From DASZXJ01 sp035545895 (GTDB lineage: Bacteria > Planctomycetota > Phycisphaerae > Tepidisphaerales > Tepidisphaeraceae): a stretch of DNA of 11,447 nt. Each line of letters opens with the position of its first letter. Position 1 is the stretch's first letter. The stretch spans positions 1-11,447 of the forward strand of contig DASZXJ010000210.1 in assembly GCA_035545895.1 (NCBI GenBank), read 5' to 3'. The notes beneath the pieces were generated by a model, which was not told the origin of the DNA, did no database searches, and saw only the letters and a program-made list of their open reading frames with translations. Below are positions 6,380 to 11,447 of this stretch, piece by piece. The position numbers were made by a program, and so were the translations under genes.

Positions 6380-8923
6380 TCAAGCGGCCGAGGCGCGGGC
6401 GACGACTTTGTGCAGGTCCACGCGGGACTTTTCAAAATCACGCCACGGATCCTCTTTGCGCTTCTCGAGATATCGCGCCGCCATTTCCACCGTGAAATAA
6501 GCGGCCGAGGATAGTTTCCCGAGCTCCTCCCATGAGATCGGCATGGATACAGGCGCGCCGTCACGGGCGCGAGTTGAATACGGCGCCACAGCCGTTGCGC
6601 TGCGGCCGTTGCGGTGATAGTCGAGGTAAATCTTCCCGCCTCGCAAATCCTTGCGCATGTTGCCGACAAACAGGTCCGATTCGTTGCCCAGCGATTCGAC
6701 GATCGTCTGGCAGAAGGATTTGCCGGCTTCCCAGTCGATGGTCGGCTGGATGGGGATAGTGATGTGCATTCCCTTGCCGCCGGACGTTTTGAGAAAAGTC
6801 GGCAGGCGAAGTGCCGTGAGCTTGCGATGCACAGTGCGCGCGGCTTCGCTAACTTGCTTCCACTTGATATCGGGGCCCGGGTCCAGATCGAAGATCAGTT
6901 GATCTGGATGATGGATGTCATCGTTGTGGCAATTCCACGTGTGGATTTCGAGAACCCCGATTTGTACCAGGGAGATCACGCCAGCCAGATCATCAACCGT
7001 AACGTGCATTTCGGGCGTTTTCTTCAGGCTGACGTTGACCTTATGCACATCATTGGGCAAGGTCTCGGACCAGTTTCTCTGGAAGAAGCATTTGGAAGAT
7101 GTTCCGCCCGGGCAGCGCACCAGCGCCAGCGGACGATTGATCGCGTGGGGCAGCATCCAGCGCCGGGCCTGTTCGTAGTATGCGGCGATATCGTGTTTGG
7201 TCACACCTTGGTCGGCATACAAAACTTTGTCAGGATGAGACAGCTCCACGCCGGCGATTGGTTTGTTGTTGCTGTTGCTATTATTCGATGCGGATGATTT
7301 AGATTTCTTAGGCATCGGAGTTTTGGATTGCGGCATAACTTCCTTCGGATCGATGGGCCTTTCGCGGACGATTTGCGAGGCCGGTTTATCCGTGCGCAGC
7401 TCGATGAAAACTGGGTGTCGTAATCGGCCATCGCGAGTCCAACCGGTGAACCGAACTTCACCGATGAGCGTCGGCTTAACCCAATGTGCGTGCAATCGCT
7501 CGCGCGCGGGCGGGTCGATATCGAGAGATGACTGCCTGACCCGCAATTGTTCGAGATGCTTGTGCAAATCACGCAGTATCTTGTCGCCAAACCCGGTTCC
7601 GACGCGCCCGGCATAGACCAGTCGTTTTTTATCGTCGTGATATCCCAGAAGCAGCGACCCAAAGCCCTGACGGCTTCCCTGTGGATCGGAATAGCCGACG
7701 ATGATGAATTCCTGCCTTTGGTTGCACTTGCTTTTAAGCCAGGTCGGATCGCGGCGGGAGACATAGGGCGCGTCCACACGCTTGGAAATAATTCCTTCCA
7801 GATCCATCTGGCAGGCCTTTTTCTCGACGGCGTCGCCATCGCCGATGAAATGGTCGCTATAACCGATCTCGGAGGAAAGACGGCTTTTCGCAAGAATGGT
7901 TTCGAGCTGTTTTTTGCGTTCGATTAACGGTGTCGCCCGTAAATCAACGCCGTTACAAAAAGGAAGATCGAAAACGTAATAGCGGAGACGGACTTTTTCC
8001 TTGTCTTTCAGCATGGCTTGAAGCGCCTGGAAATCGCTATGACCTTTTTCATCGAGCGCGACCACCTCGCCATCAAGCAGTGCGGAGTCAACCTTGAGTT
8101 TTTCGAGCCTGGAAGCGATTACGGAAAATTTGCTGGTCCAATCGTTGCCGTTACGGGTGATGAGCTTGACCTTGCCGGCCTTGACCTGCGCAATGATGCG
8201 ATAACCGTCAAACTTGATTTCGTGCAGCCACTGGTCGCCTTCCGGGGGTTTTGTCGAGAGAATCGCCAACTGCGGAGTGAAATGTGCTAGCAACGCTGAT
8301 TTAATGCCGCCGGAGAGATTGGCCATCTTTTTCGCATCGGATGCCCAGACATCATTGCGGTCATCCGCGATCTTTTCGATCGAGCGGCGAGTTTTCACGC
8401 TCTGCGGTTCGTCTTTAAGAATATCGCCTTTTGAAGAAGCATATTTGTCTTTTAGTTTGAAAAGCAACCAGTTTTTTCCGTCATCTCCTGCTCGGCCATG
8501 CATTTGCACGAGTGTCCATTCGCCATTGAGCTTGTGGCCGTGTAACGCAAAATGCAATTTGCCGGCCGCCAAACCTTCATGCGGATCGTGCAGCGGCTCC
8601 CAAATTCCCTTGTCCCACAGCAACACCGTGCCGCCGCCGTATTCACCTTGCGGAATAACGCCCTCAAAGTTGCCGTAGTCAATCGGATGATCTTCCACCT
8701 GTACCGCGAGTGACTTTTTACCCGGATCCAGCGAAGGCCCCTTCGGCACGGCCCAGCTCTTCAGCACCCCATCGAGTTCAAGACGAAAATCATAATGCAA
8801 TCGCGAAGCATCATGTTTTTGAATGACGAAACGAAGATTCGATATGCGCTTTTTACCCGCGACGCCTTTAGGCTCGGGCGTGCGATTAAAATGTCGTTTC
8901 TGATGGTAGGTGCTTAATCCCAT
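6380..8923 (-). CDS. ligD: LigD, multidomain DNA end-joining ligase (phosphoesterase-ligase-polymerase)
   Basis: This 847-aa enzyme trims, fills and seals broken DNA ends together with Ku. Three domains are seen in order. The 3'-phosphoesterase (about 30-150) has KHDASRLHYDFRLE and VEDHPIDYGNFEG; H37, H43, D45, R47, H79 and Y83 keep the spacing of the known active site. The ATP-dependent ligase (about 215-515) has EIKFDGYR with nucleophile K237, LLDGEVVALD, EGIISKR and WLKSKC, then an OB fold. After a Ser/Asn/Lys-rich linker (531-556) comes the archaeo-eukaryotic-primase-type polymerase (557-847) with LIFDLDPGPD (D679, D681) and TSGGKGMH. All key residues are present and length is normal. This order is the Pseudomonas/Agrobacterium type, unlike polymerase-first mycobacterial LigD. 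The ATG at 8923 has only a weak ribosome site (CCGGG), which is odd given two strong SD-like motifs further upstream. Confidence 0.96.
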   Translation of the reverse strand: MGLSTYHQKRHFNRTPEPKGVAGKKRISNLRFVIQKHDASRLHYDFRLELDGVLKSWAVPKGPSLDPGKKSLAVQVEDHPIDYGNFEGVIPQGEYGGGTVLLWDKGIWEPLHDPHEGLAAGKLHFALHGHKLNGEWTLVQMHGRAGDDGKNWLLFKLKDKYASSKGDILKDEPQSVKTRRSIEKIADDRNDVWASDAKKMANLSGGIKSALLAHFTPQLAILSTKPPEGDQWLHEIKFDGYRIIAQVKAGKVKLITRNGNDWTSKFSVIASRLEKLKVDSALLDGEVVALDEKGHSDFQALQAMLKDKEKVRLRYYVFDLPFCNGVDLRATPLIERKKQLETILAKSRLSSEIGYSDHFIGDGDAVEKKACQMDLEGIISKRVDAPYVSRRDPTWLKSKCNQRQEFIIVGYSDPQGSRQGFGSLLLGYHDDKKRLVYAGRVGTGFGDKILRDLHKHLEQLRVRQSSLDIDPPARERLHAHWVKPTLIGEVRFTGWTRDGRLRHPVFIELRTDKPASQIVRERPIDPKEVMPQSKTPMPKKSKSSASNNSNSNNKPIAGVELSHPDKVLYADQGVTKHDIAAYYEQARRWMLPHAINRPLALVRCPGGTSSKCFFQRNWSETLPNDVHKVNVSLKKTPEMHVTVDDLAGVISLVQIGVLEIHTWNCHNDDIHHPDQLIFDLDPGPDIKWKQVSEAARTVHRKLTALRLPTFLKTSGGKGMHITIPIQPTIDWEAGKSFCQTIVESLGNESDLFVGNMRKDLRGGKIYLDYHRNGRSATAVAPYSTRARDGAPVSMPISWEELGKLSSAAYFTVEMAARYLEKRKEDPWRDFEKSRVDLHKVVARASAA

Positions 8924-9096
8924 AAAACCCGGCGCGAGCGAGTGTCTGGTTGCGCCTCCTTGCGATGATCGAAAATAAGCCTCCTGATTCTTATTTCACA
9001 GCCCGATCAATGATATTCGCGCGTGCAAAACCAGCCATCGGTCACGGCATGACCGGGCCGTCGTATTTGCCCCTATTCGTTGTAATAAGGATTGAT
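8924..9096 (-). other. Intergenic region with a small palindrome and two start-less SD-like motifs
   Basis: No gene is seen in these 173 bases between the ABC ATPase stop and ligD. A perfect 6-bp palindrome, CGGTCA-CGGCA-TGACCG, lies at 9039-9055. It has no T-run straight after it on the - strand, so it is a weak terminator candidate or a protein-binding site. Closer to ligD, the - strand carries AGGAGG (about 8981-8986) and AAGGAGG (about 8955-8961), neither followed by a start codon at normal distance. No convincing -35/-10 pair was found. Confidence 0.35.
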
Positions 9097-9804
9097 TTAC
9101 GACGGCGCAGGTGCCGTGACCGTCTCAGCTTCGATGAATTTCCCCTTGTCCAGATGCAACAACCGCGACGCTGCCGCCGCGGAATGCGGATCGTGCGTGA
9201 CCATAATGATGGTCTTGCCGAAATCCTTGTTCAGCTTCTGAAGGAGCGACAATAATTCCTTGGCGCTGCCGGCATCAAGATTGCCGGTGGGTTCGTCGGC
9301 AAGGATCAGATCGGGATCAGTCACCAGTGCACGAGCGATGGCGACGCGCTGCTCCTGTCCGCCGGACAGTTGGCGAGGAAAATGATCGAGGCGATCTTCC
9401 AAGCCGACGAGCTTGAGAGCGGTGGACGCATTGTCGCGCCGCTGTTTGCGACCCAACGAAGTGAGCTTGAGTGGCAGTTCCACATTTTCGATGGCGGTCA
9501 GCACGGGGATCAGGTTAAACGCCTGGAACACAAAACCCAGATGATGGTTTCGCCATCGCGCGAGATTTCGCTCGTCCATGGTGGCAGGCTCTTCACCAAG
9601 GACGATCAATCGACCATCGGTGGGCTTATCCATTCCGGCAATCAGATGTAGAAGCGTGCTTTTACCCGAACCGCTGGGCCCCATCAGAGCGACGAATTCG
9701 CCGCGATTGACGGTGATCTCGACGCGCTCCAGCGCTGTGACCTTGACCTGCCCGCGCTGAAATTCCTTGGTCAGATGAATGGCTTGAACAATGGCTTCGG
9801 ACAC
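9097..9804 (-). CDS. ABC exporter ATPase, MacB/LolD-type
   Basis: The 235-aa nucleotide-binding subunit powers a MacAB/LolCDE-like transporter at the inner membrane. It shows Walker A GPSGSGKST (42-50), Q-loop FVFQAFNLIP (Q94), family-typical LTAIENVELPL, signature LSGGQEQR (146-153, with Glu where QQR is usual), Walker B LILADEPTGNLD (166-177, catalytic E171) and the switch His in MVTHD (H204). I chose GTG at 9804: AAAGGA ends 9 nt upstream, and it gives the normal MacB/LolD start (SEAIVQAIHLTKEF). An in-frame ATG at 9849 would overlap the adaptor gene by 32 nt and add a Lys/Ser-rich stretch unlike the family. The gene follows the adaptor by 13 nt and shares its operon. LolD, FtsE and MacB ATPases are close relatives; the adjacent HlyD-type adaptor favours an efflux role. 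Confidence 0.92.
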   Translation of the reverse strand: MSEAIVQAIHLTKEFQRGQVKVTALERVEITVNRGEFVALMGPSGSGKSTLLHLIAGMDKPTDGRLIVLGEEPATMDERNLARWRNHHLGFVFQAFNLIPVLTAIENVELPLKLTSLGRKQRRDNASTALKLVGLEDRLDHFPRQLSGGQEQRVAIARALVTDPDLILADEPTGNLDAGSAKELLSLLQKLNKDFGKTIIMVTHDPHSAAAASRLLHLDKGKFIEAETVTAPAPS

Positions 9805-9813
9805 TGGGGTTAA

Positions 9814-9819
9814 TCCTTT
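9814..9819 (-). promoter_or_regulatory. Ribosome binding site that supports a GTG start
   Basis: AAAGGA on the - strand overlaps the adaptor stop codon (TAA, 9820-9818) and ends 9 nt before the GTG at 9804. This placement favours the GTG over the ATG at 9849 as the ATPase start and suggests translational coupling between adaptor and ATPase. Confidence 0.55.
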
Positions 9820-11182
9820 AGTTTGCGCCTTTCTGGATTTTGACGGCATCGCCGTCTTTTAACGTATCCGGCGGAGCGACGATCAAATCTTCGCCGCCGA
9901 TCAAGCCCTTGCGAACTTCAACCTCGCCATTTGAATTGGGTTGGCCGGCAACGGTCACGCCGCGTTTAACGGCCTTGCCCGCTTCGACAACGAACACCCC
10001 GCCATCGCGCATGGCGCTGGCGGGCACGGTCAGCCGCAGCCTCTGATCGGCAGGCACCGATGCTGCCGCCTGCGTGCTGGCCAGTTTCTTTGGCGAGAGA
10101 AACGACACGGTCGCGTTCATGTCTGGTTTGAGCAGTTCATCCGGCTTGAGCACTTTCACGCGCACCTGCACGGTGGCTTTCTGGCGATTGGCTTCGGGGG
10201 AAATCAGATCGACCTGGCCATCGTATTTCCGATCGGGATACGCATCGGTCGTGATCCAGCATGGCTGCTGCGATGAAACTTTGGAGAAATCATTCTGGCT
10301 GATGTCGAGTTCGACGCGCAAATCATTCAGGTCGGCCAGCGAAACGACATATCCCTTGGCGCCGCGGTCGCCGACAAACCCGGTGGTGACAAATTCGCCC
10401 ACTTCGACGTTGCGCGACAGGATCGTGCTGTCCATCGGCGCGCGAATCACCGTATTTTCCAGATCAAGAGCTGATTGCGCCAAAGCGCCCTGCAATTGGC
10501 GAACGGTCGCGCGCTGGGCGGCGATCTGTTCCTTGCGCGGGCCGGCTTTGATCATGTTCAATCGCTGCTGGCGGGCATCGACCTGGGCCTTTCGCGCATT
10601 CAAAAGCGAGGTGGCATCATCAAATTCCTGGCTGGAGATTGTACTGGTCGATTGCAGCGCTTTAAGTCGGTTGTAGTTGGTTTCGGCATTGTGAAAATCA
10701 GCGCGGGCCTGCTCGAGATCAGCCATTGCTTCGCCGATTTCCTCAGCGCGCGAACCGGCTTCGAGTTCGTCTAATTTCGCTTGCGCATTTTCGACAAGCC
10801 CCTGCTGCTGGGCAACGCGGGCTTTGTATTCATCATCCTCAAGCCGCACGATGACTTCGCCCTTGATAACCTTGTCGCCCATTTCCACGCCGATCCACGC
10901 AACCCGGCCAAGCACCTTGCTCGCCAGTTCGATCTTATGAGCAGCCATGATGTAACCCGTCGCGTTGAGCGCGACGAGATCGTTGTCGGTGACAGCGCCT
11001 TCGGGAATACGAACGCGAATCACCTGCACCACCGGAGTTGCCGATGCGCTTCGCCACTGCAAGGCCGCGGCACCCGCACCGATCAGCAGGATGACGAGAA
11101 CCACCCAAGGCCAAACCGGTCGCTCATTCCGCCGAGCCTTGTGATCCTTATGAATGCGAAGTTTTTCGAGGTCGCTGTCCAT
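9818..11182 (-). CDS. Periplasmic adaptor subunit of an efflux transporter (HlyD/MacA family)
   Basis: The 454-aa membrane-fusion protein would link the inner-membrane ABC transporter to the cell envelope. A basic cytoplasmic start precedes one membrane anchor (about 23-41, WPWVVLVILLIGAGAAAL). The first barrel-sandwich half (about 76-116) includes KVLGRVAWIGVEMGDKV. A long Ala/Gln/Glu-rich coiled-coil hairpin (about 118-242) follows, then the second half (NTVIRAPMDSTILSRNVEVG, 243-262), a beta-barrel, and a membrane-proximal domain ending GEDLIVAPPDTLKDGDAVKI. The frame is open to a TTG at 11251, but those 23 extra codons lie inside a palindromic repeat and give MSIMFLLRVQLRILRAF, which is not family-like. 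ATG at 11182, just outside the repeat, is the better start although its ribosome site is weak. The ATPase gene follows at 13 nt and the permease precedes it. The cargo cannot be read from the sequence. Confidence 0.9.
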   Translation of the reverse strand: MDSDLEKLRIHKDHKARRNERPVWPWVVLVILLIGAGAAALQWRSASATPVVQVIRVRIPEGAVTDNDLVALNATGYIMAAHKIELASKVLGRVAWIGVEMGDKVIKGEVIVRLEDDEYKARVAQQQGLVENAQAKLDELEAGSRAEEIGEAMADLEQARADFHNAETNYNRLKALQSTSTISSQEFDDATSLLNARKAQVDARQQRLNMIKAGPRKEQIAAQRATVRQLQGALAQSALDLENTVIRAPMDSTILSRNVEVGEFVTTGFVGDRGAKGYVVSLADLNDLRVELDISQNDFSKVSSQQPCWITTDAYPDRKYDGQVDLISPEANRQKATVQVRVKVLKPDELLKPDMNATVSFLSPKKLASTQAAASVPADQRLRLTVPASAMRDGGVFVVEAGKAVKRGVTVAGQPNSNGEVEVRKGLIGGEDLIVAPPDTLKDGDAVKIQKGAN

Positions 11183-11192
11183 GAATTCATTC

Positions 11193-11294
11193 AGAGCCAC
11201 GAAGGCACGAAGAATACGAAGTTGAACACGAAGAAGAAACATTATGCTCAATCTGCTTCGTGCTTTCTTCTTCTCTTCGTGGCTTCGTGGCTCT
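11193..11294. repeat. Imperfect palindromic intergenic repeat rich in ACGAAG
   Basis: The left arm begins AGAGCCACGAAGGCACGAAG (11193) and the right arm ends in its near-perfect complement, CTTCGTGGCTTCGTGGCTCT (11294), with one mismatch in the outer 20 bp. Inside, further CACGAAG and CTTCGTG units make a weaker stem around an AT-rich centre (ACATTATGCTCAATCTG). Such ACGAAG-rich palindromes occur in many copies in some environmental bacteria. It fills most of the 133-nt gap between the permease stop and the adaptor start and could fold as a hairpin in the operon mRNA, where it might lower or tune adaptor expression. Confidence 0.75.
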
Positions 11295-11315
11295 TAATCT
11301 GATTCGACGCTTCAT

Positions 11316-11447
11316 CTAAATATCCCTCATCGCGGCGATGATGGTTTTCTTCGCCGCCGACCATGCCGGCAGGAATCCGCCCACCGCGCCAATTCCCGCC
11401 GCGAACAGCAGACCGAACACGACCGCCTGAGGCGTCACTCTGAAATT
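11316..11447 (-). CDS. C-terminal end of an ABC exporter permease (MacB/FtsX family), cut by window edge
   Basis: The last 43 residues are in the window and end at TAG (11318-11316). A hydrophobic helix (AVVFGLLFAAGIGAVGGF) is followed by LPAWSAAKKTIIAAMRDI. This matches the closing membrane segment and the PAxxAAxxxxxxAMR tail of FtsX/MacB-type permeases. Position before an adaptor and a MacB/LolD-type ATPase on the same strand supports it as the membrane subunit of the same transporter. The periplasmic domain that would separate MacB from LolC/E or FtsX lies outside the window. Confidence 0.8.
   Translation of the reverse strand, partial: NFRVTPQAVVFGLLFAAGIGAVGGFLPAWSAAKKTIIAAMRDI

Noticed and set aside
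9039..9055. Terminator for the ABC exporter operon
   Set aside because: The 6-bp palindrome has no T-run directly after it on the - strand, so it is listed only as part of the intergenic description.
11187..11315. A 42-codon frame starting directly at the permease stop (MKRRIRLRATKPRREEES...)
   Set aside because: It is almost entirely the palindromic repeat. The Arg/Lys/Glu then Ser-rich product is the typical result of translating ACGAAG repeats.

Overview
The window is about 11.4 kb of bacterial chromosome. No rRNA, tRNA or CRISPR array was found. The best guess for the source is an environmental bacterium of the Planctomycetota type (possibly Phycisphaerae). This rests on soft clues: an RHS core of the 'GRWIQTDPIGYDDGMNLYQ' type, an orphan Tat-exported GH29 fucosidase, a Ku/LigD pair, and an ACGAAG-rich palindromic repeat of a kind common in such genomes. 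It is an inference, not a marker-based assignment.

Left part (1-3000): the + strand has the end of an unrecognised gene and a possible 71-aa small gene. Facing them on the - strand is a tight three-gene unit: a transglutaminase-like protein with a helical-repeat-like C-terminus, then an RHS 'tip' protein (only the last ~40 residues of the RHS core plus a variable C-terminal domain), then a four-helix membrane protein. The first two are 2 nt apart and the last two overlap by 19 nt. A TTGACA-16-TAGACT promoter, a GAGAGG ribosome site and a TTG start lie in front of the unit, and an intrinsic-type terminator insulates it from upstream. In sampled lines the tip and membrane genes are about 43-50% GC, while the transglutaminase gene is about 64%. 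That step is typical of horizontally exchanged toxin/immunity cassettes. This is the most interesting part of the window.

Middle (3120-3676): gene debris on the - strand. There is a C-terminal remnant of the 16S rRNA methyltransferase RsmE, directly followed by an unrecognised reading frame that seems to be split by a frameshift.

3677-5497 (+): a complete, Tat-exported GH29 alpha-L-fucosidase with a proline-rich linker. It converges on the Ku/LigD pair.

5514-8923 (-): a bacterial non-homologous end-joining operon. LigD has phosphoesterase, ligase and polymerase domains in that order, and its gene precedes ku by 11 nt.

9097-11447 (-): a MacAB-like ABC exporter operon in the order permease (only its end is in the window), periplasmic adaptor, ATPase. 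A 100-bp imperfect palindrome sits between permease and adaptor and has created a false N-terminal extension of the adaptor reading frame.
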